DNA from: Pseudolabrys taiwanensis
GTDB lineage: Bacteria > Pseudomonadota > Alphaproteobacteria > Rhizobiales > Xanthobacteraceae
Assembly (NCBI RefSeq): GCF_003367395.1
Contig: NZ_CP031417.1
Span: forward strand, 5,233,501-5,297,500
DNA: 64,000 nt
Direction: 5' to 3'
In this document: positions 47,129-58,421 of the stretch, in pieces
How positions within the stretch are numbered: the first letter of the stretch is position 1
How the letters are laid out: the number at the start of each line of letters is the position of its first letter
Made by a program: the position numbers and the translations under genes
The notes under the pieces: generated by a model
What the model saw: the letters and a program-made list of their open reading frames with translations, nothing else
What the model was told of the DNA's origin: nothing
Databases searched by the model: none

Positions 47129-48109
47129 ATGATTACTTTGTCCCGCGCTTTGCTCGTGGCCGCCGCGGCGGCCCTCGTATCGGCCGCGCAACCGGCCGCC
47201 GCGCAGACCAAATGGAATTTGCCGGCCGCTTACCCGGCCGACAATCCGCACAGCGAGAACCTCGCTTTGTTCGCCAAGGACGTCGCCGCCGCGACCGGCG
47301 ACAAGTTGCAGATCACGGTTCATGCCAACGCATCGCTGTTCAAGGCGCCCGATATCAAGCGCGCCGTGCAGACGGGTCAGGTGCAGATCGGCGAAGTGCT
47401 GATGTCGCTGCACGAGAACGAAGATCCGATCTACGGCGTCGACGTGGTGCCGTTCCTTGCCACGAGCTTTGCCGAGTCCAAGAAGCTATGGGCGGCGTCC
47501 AGGTCGGCGGTCGAGAAGAAGCTCGCCTCGCAGGGCATGATGCTGCTGTTCGCCGTGCCGTGGGCGCCGCAGGGCATCTACGCCAAGAAGGACCTCAACT
47601 CCGTCGAGGATATGAAGGGCCTCAAATGGCGCGCTTATAATGTCGGCACCGCGCGCATCGGCGAACTCGTCGGCGCGCAGTCGGTGACGGTCCAGGCGGC
47701 CGAACTCGCGCAGGCGTTGGCGACGGGCGTCGTCAATGCCTTCATGACCTCCGCCGCCACCGGCTACGACAGCAAGGCGTGGGAGTCGGTCGACCACTTC
47801 TACGACACGCAGGCCTGGATCCCGAAGAACATGACCTTCGTCAACAAGGCAGCCTTCGACGCGCTCGACAAGCCGACGCAGGACGCGCTGCTCAAGGCCG
47901 CCGCCGCCGCCGAAACGCGCGGCTGGAAGATGTGGGAAGACAAGAGCGGCTGGTATCTCGATCAGCTCAAGGCCAAGGGCATGAAGGTGCAGGCGCCGAG
48001 CCCGCAGCTGCAGGCCGGCCTCAAGAAGATCGGCGAGCAGTTGACCGCCGATTGGCTGAAGAAGGCGGGCGCTGGCGGCGAAGCGGTGATCGCCGCATAT
48101 AAGAAGTAA
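47129..48109 (+). CDS. TRAP transporter substrate-binding protein (DctP)
   Basis: 326 residues. A signal peptide (MITLSRALLVAAAAALVSAA, cleaved after AAAQ) precedes a DctP-fold mature part: WNLPAAYPADNPHSENLALF, GEVLMSLHENEDPIYGVDV, DLNSVEDMKGLKWRAYNVGTA and QALATGVVNAFMTSA, with the carboxylate-binding arginine expected in KWRAYN. It captures the ligand for the DctQM genes just upstream. It differs from the two orphan DctP proteins near 57 kb. The ATG follows GAGAGGCG. Confidence 0.93.
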   Translation: MITLSRALLVAAAAALVSAAQPAAAQTKWNLPAAYPADNPHSENLALFAKDVAAATGDKLQITVHANASLFKAPDIKRAVQTGQVQIGEVLMSLHENEDPIYGVDVVPFLATSFAESKKLWAASRSAVEKKLASQGMMLLFAVPWAPQGIYAKKDLNSVEDMKGLKWRAYNVGTARIGELVGAQSVTVQAAELAQALATGVVNAFMTSAATGYDSKAWESVDHFYDTQAWIPKNMTFVNKAAFDALDKPTQDALLKAAAAAETRGWKMWEDKSGWYLDQLKAKGMKVQAPSPQLQAGLKKIGEQLTADWLKKAGAGGEAVIAAYKK

Positions 48110-48140
48110 GCGGGCACACATTGGCGCCCGTCTTGCGAGC

Positions 48141-48165
48141 GCGCGGGTTCGGCCCGCGCACTCTT
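48141..48165. terminator. Hairpin between the convergent TRAP and EamA genes
   Basis: GCGCGGG pairs with CCCGCGC around TTCGG and is followed on the plus strand by ACTCTTG. It could end both transcripts. Confidence 0.5.
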
Positions 48166-48166
48166 G

Positions 48167-49051
48167 TTATATCCGTCGCGTCACCCGCATCCGCTGACCA
48201 ATGATCACGGTGCCGACCACGGCAGCGGCGTAAGCGAGCGTCGTGACCTGGATCGGCTCGCCGTTCACCGGCGCAGCGAGGGCGACGATGATGAAGGGTT
48301 GCAGCAGCGTCAGCTGCCCGACGCGGGCAACGCCGCCCATCGCCATGCCGGCATTGAAGACGAAGAACGCGCCGTACTGACTGACGAGGCTGACGTAAGC
48401 GAGGCCGGCCCAACCCTGCCACGGCACGGCCGGGAAGGGCGAGGGCCACAACAGAATGGTCACGATCAGCGCCACCGGCAGGAACGCCGCGACCTGCCAG
48501 GAGATGACCTCCCAGCCGCGCATGGTCATGCTCAACCGCCCGGACAGGGAGTAGCCGAAGCCGCCGGAGATCACGGTGCCGAGCAGATAGAGATCGCCGA
48601 TCGAGACCGTGCCGGCGTCGCTGTGCGTCGCGACGAAGAAGATGACAATCGCCGCGCCGGCGACGCTCGCGAGCCAGAAGCCGATGCTCGGCCGTTCATG
48701 GGTGACGACGGTCGCGGCGGCGACGGTCGCGAGCGGCAGGATGCCGAGCACCACGCCGCCATGTGCCGCCGGTACGTTGGCCATCGCCAGCGCCATCAGA
48801 ATGGGAAAGGCGACGATGGTGCAGAATGCCGTGATCGCCAGCGGGCCCCACATGGCGCGCGGCGGCACGCGGCAGCGCATGACGAGCAGCACGATGAGCC
48901 CGGCGAGGCCGGCAATGCACCAGCGCACCGCCGTCAGAAAGAACGGATCGAGATAGGCGACCGCCAGGCGCGTTCCCGGCAGCGTGCCCGCGAACAGGCA
49001 GACGCCGAGGAAACCGAGGGTGATGCCGAGCTTTTCGCGGGAGGACGTCAT
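48167..49051 (-). CDS. EamA/DMT family transporter
   Basis: 294 residues and ten hydrophobic segments in two repeated five-helix halves, the drug/metabolite transporter layout. The first half holds LFAGTLPGTRLAVAYLDPFF and TAVRWCIAGLAGLIVLL; the second GYSLSGRLSMTMRGWEVISW and QLTLLQPFIIVALAAPVNGE. It likely exports or imports a small metabolite. It reads toward the TRAP operon and is preceded by a LysR gene on the same strand. The ATG giving MTSSREKL is chosen over upstream in-frame codons. Confidence 0.9.
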   Translation of the reverse strand: MTSSREKLGITLGFLGVCLFAGTLPGTRLAVAYLDPFFLTAVRWCIAGLAGLIVLLVMRCRVPPRAMWGPLAITAFCTIVAFPILMALAMANVPAAHGGVVLGILPLATVAAATVVTHERPSIGFWLASVAGAAIVIFFVATHSDAGTVSIGDLYLLGTVISGGFGYSLSGRLSMTMRGWEVISWQVAAFLPVALIVTILLWPSPFPAVPWQGWAGLAYVSLVSQYGAFFVFNAGMAMGGVARVGQLTLLQPFIIVALAAPVNGEPIQVTTLAYAAAVVGTVIIGQRMRVTRRI

Positions 49052-49106
49052 GAGAGACGCGCACGCTAATGCATATTCGCGCGCAAGCAAATGTCGGCGC
49101 TGACGG

Positions 49107-49991
49107 CTACGTCTTGCCGCCGGTGCCGCGCACGAGATCGAGCCAGGCCCTGCCGGCATGAGACAGATAACCGCCGCGCCGCCAGATCATGGCGATGTGC
49201 CAGTCGGTATCCGGCTCGTCGAGCAAAACGTGCCGCACCGTGGGATGTTTGCGTTGAGCGGCGATCATGCGCGGCAGGAAGGCGATGCCGAGCCCGGCGG
49301 CGGCAAGCTCGACGACGAAGTCGATCTGGCTGCTGCGCGCGACGACGGTCGGTTCGAAGCCGTGGCGGCGGCAGGCGTCGAGGATGACGCGGTTGAGCGC
49401 GAAGCCGGCTTCGAACAGGATGAACGGCAGATGCTGCAGCGCCGGCAGGCCGATGGACTTGCGGCGCGCCAGTTCGTGGTTGACCGGCAACAGCGCGACC
49501 AGCGGTTCGCGCTTGACCTCCTGCCATTCGAAGCCGTCCGACACCGGCAGCAGCGACGCGGCGAGCTCGATCTCGCCCGACAGCAGCACCTCCTCGAGGC
49601 GGGAGCTGCCGTACTCGACCAGGCGGATGTCGATGCCGGGATATAGATTGCGGTAGGTCGCGAACAGTGGCGCGAACAAGGTGCTGCTGCCGACGGGCGG
49701 CAGGCCGAGCCGGAGCGTGCCGCGCTTGAGGCCGCGCAGCTCGTCGAGCTCGGCGAGGAGGTCGTCGCGTTCGGCCAGCATGCGCAAGGCGCGCTGAAAA
49801 ACGATGTCGCCGGCCGCGGTCAACGTGCTGCGGTGGCCGACCCGGTCGAGCAGCGGCACGCCGATCTCGTCCTCGATCTGCTTGACCGCCTTGCTCACCG
49901 TCGACTGTGTCGCAAACAGGGTCTTGGCCGCCGGCGAGAAGCCGCCCTGGCGCACCACCTCGACGAAAGCCCGCAGGGTCCTGAGATCCAT
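49107..49991 (-). CDS. LysR family transcriptional regulator (CidR-like)
   Basis: 294 residues. The N-terminal winged HTH is canonical (MDLRTLRAFVEVVRQGGFS, AAKTLFATQSTVSKAVKQIE, LTAAGDIVFQRA). The effector domain has LRLGLPPVGSSTLFAPLF and LVEYGSSRLEEVLLSGEIEL. It diverges from a cidA/cidB-type pair, which LysR regulators of the CidR class often control. An inverted repeat next to its start could be its own operator. The LysR-EamA spacing also allows control of that transporter. Confidence 0.9.
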   Translation of the reverse strand: MDLRTLRAFVEVVRQGGFSPAAKTLFATQSTVSKAVKQIEDEIGVPLLDRVGHRSTLTAAGDIVFQRALRMLAERDDLLAELDELRGLKRGTLRLGLPPVGSSTLFAPLFATYRNLYPGIDIRLVEYGSSRLEEVLLSGEIELAASLLPVSDGFEWQEVKREPLVALLPVNHELARRKSIGLPALQHLPFILFEAGFALNRVILDACRRHGFEPTVVARSSQIDFVVELAAAGLGIAFLPRMIAAQRKHPTVRHVLLDEPDTDWHIAMIWRRGGYLSHAGRAWLDLVRGTGGKT

Positions 49992-49993
49992 CG

Positions 49994-50012
49994 CTATTCC
50001 ATATCAGAATAG
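49994..50012. promoter_or_regulatory. LysR-type inverted repeat in the lysR/cidA gap
   Basis: CTATTC, seven bases, then GAATAG: an exact AT-rich inverted repeat with the T-N11-A form typical of LysR sites, 3 bp upstream of the lysR start codon and 75 bp before cidA. It suits autoregulation and activation of cidAB. Confidence 0.55.
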
Positions 50013-50085
50013 AGATTAGTCTATCAATTCATTTTGCGCATGCCGCAGTGCAGCATACATTTTGAGTCGTGAAAGGAAGCTTCTC

Positions 50086-50508
50086 ATGACCGCGCGATCG
50101 ATCAGCACCCAGGTGCGACACTTTATTCATCGCCGGTGGCTGGCCCAGGTGGGGATCCTTTTCGGGTTCTGGCTGCTCGGCGAGGCGGCCGTACGGTTGA
50201 CCGGCCTGCCGGTACCGGGCGGCGTTGTCGGCATGCTGGTGGTGCTGGTGCTGCTGACGACGCGGCGTCTGAGCGTGTTCAGCATGCGCCGCGGCGCCGA
50301 ATGGTTTCTCGCCGAGATGATGCTGTTCTTCGTGCCCGCCGTTCTGGCGCTGCTCGACCACGGCGAACTGCTCGGCCTTCTGGGCTTGAAAGTGCTGGCC
50401 GTGATCGTCGGCGGCACCATCGCGGTCATGGCCGTGACCGGGCTGACCGTGGATCTCTGCTCCCGTTGGACATTACGCCATGCCGTATCTGGCCCCGATA
50501 TTGAATGA
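50086..50508 (+). CDS. CidA/LrgA family membrane protein
   Basis: 140 residues with four hydrophobic segments. The LrgA/CidA core is present: LAQVGILFGFWLLGEAAVRL, GLPVPGGVVGMLVVLVLL, and FFVPAVLALLDHGEL. Members resemble holins and are tied to murein hydrolase control and to export of metabolites such as pyruvate. It overlaps the cidB-type gene by 29 bp. The ATG follows AAAGGAAG. Confidence 0.9.
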   Translation: MTARSISTQVRHFIHRRWLAQVGILFGFWLLGEAAVRLTGLPVPGGVVGMLVVLVLLTTRRLSVFSMRRGAEWFLAEMMLFFVPAVLALLDHGELLGLLGLKVLAVIVGGTIAVMAVTGLTVDLCSRWTLRHAVSGPDIE

Positions 50509-51199
50509 TCCGCTGCTCGCGGCGGTCTTCTGGTCGGCGGCGACCATCGCCGTTTATCTTGTCGCCAAGCTCGCCTATCGGCGCTGGCGCCGCTGGTGGC
50601 TGATGCCGCTGGCGCTGGCGCCGATCATGCTGATCGTCGCGGCACTGGCCCTGCATACGAGTTACCACGACTATATCCGCGGCACGCATTGGATCGTCGC
50701 CTTGCTCGGTCCCGCGACGGTCGCCTTCGCCGTGCCGATCTACGAGCAGCGCGCACTGATCCGCCGCTATTGGCCGGTGCTGGCTTTCGCGATGGTGGCA
50801 GGCAGCATCACGTCGATGGCGACGGCCTGGGCGCTCGCCTCGGTACTCGGCCTCAATGACGCCCTGCGCCTCAGCCTTTTGCCCCGCTCGATCAGCACGC
50901 CGTTCGCGATGGCGGTGTCGGGCGAGATCGGCGGCGTGCCCGATCTGACGGCGGTGTTCGTCGTCATCACCGGCATTCTCGGCGCGGTGATCGGCGAAGT
51001 CATGCTGGCCCGCTTTCCCGTCCGCTCGGCTATGGCGCGCGGCGTGCTGCTCGGCGTGAGCGCGCACGGTGCCGGCACCGCCAAGGCGCACGAGATGGGC
51101 CGGGAGGAGGGCTCCATCGCCGGCCTGGTGATGGTGCTGGTCGGGTTGTTCAACGTGCTGTTCGCGCCGGTTCTCGCGATGGGCTTGCATTACATCTGA
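50480..51199 (+). CDS. CidB/LrgB family membrane protein
   Basis: 239 residues and about seven hydrophobic segments. It keeps the LrgB signature: LLGPATVAFAVPIYEQR, SLLPRSISTPFAMAVSGEIGG (split at PFAM), TAVFVVITGILGAVIGE and GVSAHGAGTAKAHEMGREEG. Partner of the overlapping cidA-type gene; the pair is probably activated by the divergent LysR regulator. Complete. Confidence 0.93.
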   Translation: MPYLAPILNDPLLAAVFWSAATIAVYLVAKLAYRRWRRWWLMPLALAPIMLIVAALALHTSYHDYIRGTHWIVALLGPATVAFAVPIYEQRALIRRYWPVLAFAMVAGSITSMATAWALASVLGLNDALRLSLLPRSISTPFAMAVSGEIGGVPDLTAVFVVITGILGAVIGEVMLARFPVRSAMARGVLLGVSAHGAGTAKAHEMGREEGSIAGLVMVLVGLFNVLFAPVLAMGLHYI

Positions 51200-51371
51200 G
51201 CGCAACGGCGAGATCGCGAACGCCGAAGTCGTCGGCATGGTTGTGTTCTCGTCGTTTCAGATGGCGGTGCGGCTTTGGCTCATGCGCGAGCCGGCGCGGG
51301 TGGCGGACGGCATGCGCGAGCTCGCAGCGTTCATCGACGTCATCCTGAAGGGGCTTCAGCCGCGCAATTGA
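51200..51371 (+). pseudogene. Probable C-terminal remnant of a TetR-like regulator
   Basis: The frame after the cidB-type stop reads RNGEIANAEVVGMVVFSSFQ, then MAVRLWLMREPARVADGMRE and LAAFIDVILKGLQPRN before a stop. The amphipathic helices and the ending in AAFIDVILKGL look like the last 55 residues of a TetR-family protein. No HTH part exists upstream, since that space is the cidB-type gene. A decayed gene fragment is the simplest reading. Confidence 0.4.
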
Positions 51372-51377
51372 AAAGCA

Positions 51378-51405
51378 AAAGGCCCGGCGGGTGCGCCGGG
51401 CCTTT
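51378..51405. terminator. Two-way rho-independent terminator
   Basis: Perfect 12-bp stem AAAGGCCCGGCG with its inverse around GGTG. It has A-rich sequence on the left and TTT closing on the right, between the cidB side and the convergent OmpA-family gene. Confidence 0.8.
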
Positions 51406-51426
51406 CGTCGATCTTGACCGCAACGA

Positions 51427-53172
51427 TCAGCGGCGCGGTGGCGGCGGCGGTGCGCTCGCCTGCTGATCGATCAGCGGCGTGATGCGGCGGATCGCGACGC
51501 GCCGGTTGGTGCGCGAGGGACCATCGGTCGGGTCCTTCAGATACTGTTCGCCGTAGCCTTGCGTGACGAGGTTCTCCGCCGGCACCTGGAACTGCTCGGT
51601 GAGCGCGACCGCCACCGCTTCCGCGCGCCGGTCGGACAGCGACAGATTGTCCTCGTCGTTGCCGGTCGCATCGGTGTGGCCTTCGATCAGGAACACCTCA
51701 CGCGGATTGCGCGAGATCGCCCGATTGAGACCATCGGCGATGACGTTGAGCTTGTCGATCTGATCCGGCGTGAGCTGCCAGGAGCCGCTGTCGAAATTGA
51801 TGTCGAGATCGACGCGCGGCATGCGCGCCCGCAGCGGTTCGCTGAAGCGCACTTCATCGAGCGTATAGCGCTGCTCGATGCGTTCGACCGGCGGCGCCAT
51901 GAACGCGCCGTAGATCACGTCGGGTTGCGCGTCCCAGGCATCGACGATGTAGCGGTCGCGCGGGATGCGGATCACCGGCGGCGGCGGATCGACGAAGTAA
52001 GCCGGACGGGCAAAGCTGTTGTCGATGATCACGACCTGACGCCCGTCCGGATAACGGCGCACGCGCCGCACCAGCCGCCCGTCGGCATCGGTGATGTTGA
52101 TGATCGTGTTGTTGTTCGACCGCTGCACGATCGTGAAGGTCTGATTGCCACGCCGGTCGACGCGCACGTCACGTGCGCCGATGGCGAAGCGGTTCTCTTC
52201 GTTGTGGCGGATGTAGGTGCGATCGCCTTGCCGCACGATGACCCGGTCACCTTCGCGAATGAAGGTGTTGCCGTTCTGCTGGGTCTCGTGACGCTCGCGG
52301 CGCACCTGATCCATCGTCGGCGCCGGCCCCTGATTGTCGCGGCGGATGAACTCGCGCGCGTCGCGCGGCTGCGTCGACGGCACGATGGCGGCCGCCGGGG
52401 GCGGCGGCGGTGCGGCGCCACGCTGCTGTTGCGGCGGCTGGCCGTTCGGCGGCGGCCCGCGGAAGTTCGGTTGCGGCGCGGGTGGCTGCTGGCCCGGAGG
52501 CTGACCGTTCGGCGCCGGTCCGCGGAAGTTCGGCTGCGGTGCCGGTTGCGGCTGTGCTTGCGGCTGCGGAGCAGGCTGTGGTTGTGCTTGCGGCTTGGGC
52601 GCAGCGGGTGCCGCGGCCGGTGGCGGTGTTGGAGCCGCATGCGGCGGCGGCGTTTGCGGACGCTCTTGCCGTTGCTCCTGCCTTTGCTCCGGCCGTTGAT
52701 CGCGACGGTCGTCGCGGCGCTCTTCGCGTCTGTCTTCACGACGCTCCTGACGCGCTGGCGCGCCCGGCGGCGGCGATGGCGGCGCGGCTTGAGGACGTGA
52801 CGGCGGCGGCGCGCTCGGGGCGGGCGGCGGCGGCGGCGCTTGATGTTGCGGCTGTTGCGGCGGTGCCGGCGGCTTCGGTGCGGCCGCGGGTGGCGGCGCC
52901 GGTTGGTGCGGCGGCGGCGGAGCCTGATGCTGCGGCGGCGCCGGTGGCTTGGGCTGCTGTGGCGGCGGGGCCGGCTGCTGCCTGGGCGGCGCATGCTGCG
53001 GGCCGCGCACGGCCGGCGGCTGCTCCGGCTTCTTCTCTTCGGCCGGCGGCGGCGCCACGGCCTGCGCCAAGAGAATCGGCGCGTCCTCCGCGTGCGCGGC
53101 GAACGCCTGCGGGGAGGCGGCCGACATCACCAAAACGGCGGTGCTGGCCAAGAGAAACGAGTTGGTCTTCAT
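51427..53172 (-). CDS. OmpA-family protein with a long proline-rich region
   Basis: 581 residues. A signal peptide (MKTNSFLLASTAVLVMSAAS, cleaved near AFA) is followed by about 230 residues of Pro/Gln/Ala low complexity, interrupted by a charged Arg/Glu/Asp patch (QERREDRREERRDDRRDQ). It contains a near repeat, PQPNFRGPAPNGQPP and PQPNFRGPPPNGQPP. A middle domain (RDAREFIRRDNQG to RYIVDAWD) and a C-terminal OmpA peptidoglycan-binding domain (LIEGHTDATGNDEDNLSLSD, RRAEAVAVAL, TNRRVAIRRI) complete it. It probably links the outer membrane to peptidoglycan across the periplasm. Confidence 0.88.
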   Translation of the reverse strand: MKTNSFLLASTAVLVMSAASPQAFAAHAEDAPILLAQAVAPPPAEEKKPEQPPAVRGPQHAPPRQQPAPPPQQPKPPAPPQHQAPPPPHQPAPPPAAAPKPPAPPQQPQHQAPPPPPAPSAPPPSRPQAAPPSPPPGAPARQERREDRREERRDDRRDQRPEQRQEQRQERPQTPPPHAAPTPPPAAAPAAPKPQAQPQPAPQPQAQPQPAPQPNFRGPAPNGQPPGQQPPAPQPNFRGPPPNGQPPQQQRGAAPPPPPAAAIVPSTQPRDAREFIRRDNQGPAPTMDQVRRERHETQQNGNTFIREGDRVIVRQGDRTYIRHNEENRFAIGARDVRVDRRGNQTFTIVQRSNNNTIINITDADGRLVRRVRRYPDGRQVVIIDNSFARPAYFVDPPPPVIRIPRDRYIVDAWDAQPDVIYGAFMAPPVERIEQRYTLDEVRFSEPLRARMPRVDLDINFDSGSWQLTPDQIDKLNVIADGLNRAISRNPREVFLIEGHTDATGNDEDNLSLSDRRAEAVAVALTEQFQVPAENLVTQGYGEQYLKDPTDGPSRTNRRVAIRRITPLIDQQASAPPPPPRR

Positions 53173-53419
53173 ATGAGGAGATGCTCCGAGGGGCGTGGCG
53201 AACGGACGTTCTGTCAATCATCCAGCAGTGCGCTGAACCGTGCCGGTCGGCGAAACACAACGTTCGTTGCGATCCTCTGTTCCCGCGTATCGATTGCGGT
53301 GCCACGTCCGGCATACGTGACGCATGAAAGGTCGTGAGCAATGACAGCCGGATTATGGCAAGAGCGAGAAACTTTTTTTGCGCGCACAGTGGCTTAACAG
53401 GCTTCTCTGAAGCAGGCGT

Positions 53420-56077
<2,658 letters not shown>

Positions 56078-56347
56078 GTGGGGCCAATCTATGGCCATCC
56101 GCGCGGGTGGTATTTGATTTGGATCGGCCCGGCGCGCCGCCTTTCCGCGACGCGTTGTCGCCATCAAGGGTCGCGCGGCGGCGTCCGCGCGTCATAAGAG
56201 CGTTCTGAAGCCGAGGCGCAGGAGGCGTCGCCCGTGGCGATGCTACCACCTCGCCATGCAAGGCCGATCTAAAATCAAAAAGTACCAATGGCTTAAATCC
56301 GATGCCCGGGCTGAAGCAGCTTGCGCCAGCGGATCGGGAGTCTGACT

Positions 56348-57355
56348 GTGGTCACCAGTGTCATGCGTTTTGCGGCGTTCGCTTTCGCACTCGTTGTGTC
56401 CCCAGCCGTGGCGCAGCCGATCACCCTGAAACTGTCATTCTTCACGTCGGACCGGACGATCGCTTACGCCGCCGCGATCCGGCCATTCGTGGAAGCCGTC
56501 AACCGCGAAGGGGAAGGTGTCGTCAAGATCGAGGTCTATACCAGCGGCACACTCGGCAAGGTGCAGCGCGAATTGCCGGATCTGGTGCTGTCCGGCGGCG
56601 CCGACATCGCCTTCATCATTCCCGGACAGAACCCGGAACGCTTCGTCGACAGCGGCGTGATCGAATTGCCCGGCCTGTTCAAGGACGTGCGCGAAGCGAC
56701 GCTGACCTTCACCAATCTGGTTCACGCCAATGCGCTCGCCGGCTATGACGAGTTCTTCGTCGTTGGGGCTTTCGCGACTCCGCCGGAGACGATCAACAGC
56801 CGCAAGCCGACCCAGAGCCTTGCCGATCTCAAAGGTCAAAGGATTCGCGTCAACAACGCAACCCAGGCGGAAGCGCTCGCCAAGCTGGGCGCGCTGCCGA
56901 AGGTCATCGCTTTCAACGAGACGGCGCCGGCCATCATGGATGGCACGCTGGATGGTGCGACGGTTGCGCTGGCGCAGCTGTTCGATGTCGGCATCGGCCG
57001 GTTGACCAGCTACCATTACCTGCTGGGTACCAGCTCCGCGCCGCTGACGCTGCTGATGAACCGCAAGGTGCTCGACCGTCTGCCGCCGCGGGCTCAGGCG
57101 ATCATCCGCAAATACAGCGGCGAGTGGGCAGCGGCGCGCTTCATTGAAGTCTACGAAAAGGCGGTGAAAGACGCGCGGGAGGAGTTGCAGCAAGATCGAC
57201 GGCGCACGATCGTTGCGCCGTCGCAGGCCGATCTCGATGCGGCGGCGGCCGTCTTCTCGACGATCTCCGACGAGTTCGCGGCGAAGGGGCCGCACAATGC
57301 CGAACTCGTGCGCATGGCGCACGACTTCGTCGCCAATCTGCGTGTGGCAAAGTGA
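56348..57355 (+). CDS. Orphan DctP-type TRAP substrate-binding protein 1
   Basis: 335 residues from a GTG preceded by GGGAG. A signal peptide (MRFAAFAFALVVSPAVAQ region) precedes PITLKLSFFTSDRTIAYAAA, a DctP-type fold with SLADLKGQRIRVNNATQAEA, GTLDGATVALAQLFDVGIGR and IIRKYSGEWAAARFIEVYEK. No DctQ/DctM genes are near. A paralog overlaps its stop (GTGA), and a GGDEF-EAL gene follows. It may bind a carboxylate and report it to the membrane enzyme instead of a transporter. Confidence 0.88.
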   Translation: MVTSVMRFAAFAFALVVSPAVAQPITLKLSFFTSDRTIAYAAAIRPFVEAVNREGEGVVKIEVYTSGTLGKVQRELPDLVLSGGADIAFIIPGQNPERFVDSGVIELPGLFKDVREATLTFTNLVHANALAGYDEFFVVGAFATPPETINSRKPTQSLADLKGQRIRVNNATQAEALAKLGALPKVIAFNETAPAIMDGTLDGATVALAQLFDVGIGRLTSYHYLLGTSSAPLTLLMNRKVLDRLPPRAQAIIRKYSGEWAAARFIEVYEKAVKDAREELQQDRRRTIVAPSQADLDAAAAVFSTISDEFAAKGPHNAELVRMAHDFVANLRVAK

Positions 57356-58413
57356 GCCACCCGATGGCCCACAACTTGGACGCCTCGCCGGTCGAAAGCG
57401 CGAAGCGGTTCTTGTGCCGGGCCGCCGTCAGCTGCGTCGCGGTGCTGTCACCCACAATCGCTGTGGGTGAGCCCGTTCAGCTCAAACTCTCCTATATTGG
57501 GTCCGAACAGGCGCAGGCCTATCAGGCCGGCATCAAGCCCTTCGTCGAGGCGGTCAATGCCGAGGGGAAAGGACTCGTCAACATCGTCGTCTATGCCGAT
57601 GGCGCCCTCGGCAAGTCGGTGCCCGACCAGCCGGCGATGCTCCAAAAGGAGATCGCCGATATCGCCTGGGTCATTCCCGGTCAGACACCTTACCGGTTTC
57701 CGGACAACGAGCTGTTCGAGTTTCCGGGTCTCGTCCAGGATTTCCGCGAGGGTACGCTGGCCTATACGCACTTGGTCGCCGCAGATCGATTGCGCGGCTA
57801 TCAACCGTTCTTCGTTATCGGTACCTACGTCACCAGTCCCGCGTTCATTCACAGCAGCAAGCCGGTTCCGTCGATCGCGGCGCTGCGTGGCCAGAAGGTC
57901 CGGGTCAACAATGCAACCGAAGCGGCGGCGCTCGAACGTCTGGGCATGATCCCGACGGTCATGCCGGTATCGCAAGTGGCTGCCGCGATCGAACGCGGGA
58001 CCGTCGACAGCGCTGTGATCGCGCTGACCGGTCTGCACGATTACGGCATCGGACGCTTTGCCACGTATCACTATTATCTTGTTGTGGGCGTCGCGCCGGT
58101 CGCGTTGCTGATGAACCGCAAGAAGTTCGAGAGCCTGCCCGACGCGGCCAAGGATTTGATCCGCAAGTACAGCGGTGAATGGACCGCGGCGCGGTGGATC
58201 GAGGCCCTCAGCGCGATCGACCAGCGCAACACCGCCGCTCTCGGATCGGACCCCAGACACGTTCTCGTCATCCCGTCGCCGGCCGATCGGGACGTCGCGG
58301 AGCGAAGTTTCCGGACGCTGATCGAAGATTGGGCGGCGACCGGCACGCGGAATCGCGACCTTCTGGAGCGGCTCGAGGCCGAGCTTTCCACCATCCGTTC
58401 AGGGGCGCGCTAG
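57352..58413 (+). CDS. Orphan DctP-type TRAP substrate-binding protein 2
   Basis: 353 residues. It is a paralog of the preceding protein: VQLKLSYIGSEQAQAYQAGI, SIAALRGQKVRVNNATEAAA, GLHDYGIGRFATYHYYLVVG and LIRKYSGEWTAARWIEALSA match block by block. A hydrophobic segment (LCRAAVSCVAVLSPTIAVG) serves as signal peptide after a 17-residue hydrophilic start; the GTG overlapping the upstream stop is chosen, and an ATG four codons later is an option. Its stop is 8 bp before the GGDEF-EAL gene, so the three form one operon. Confidence 0.88.
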   Translation: MSHPMAHNLDASPVESAKRFLCRAAVSCVAVLSPTIAVGEPVQLKLSYIGSEQAQAYQAGIKPFVEAVNAEGKGLVNIVVYADGALGKSVPDQPAMLQKEIADIAWVIPGQTPYRFPDNELFEFPGLVQDFREGTLAYTHLVAADRLRGYQPFFVIGTYVTSPAFIHSSKPVPSIAALRGQKVRVNNATEAAALERLGMIPTVMPVSQVAAAIERGTVDSAVIALTGLHDYGIGRFATYHYYLVVGVAPVALLMNRKKFESLPDAAKDLIRKYSGEWTAARWIEALSAIDQRNTAALGSDPRHVLVIPSPADRDVAERSFRTLIEDWAATGTRNRDLLERLEAELSTIRSGAR

Positions 58414-58421
58414 AGCATCCG

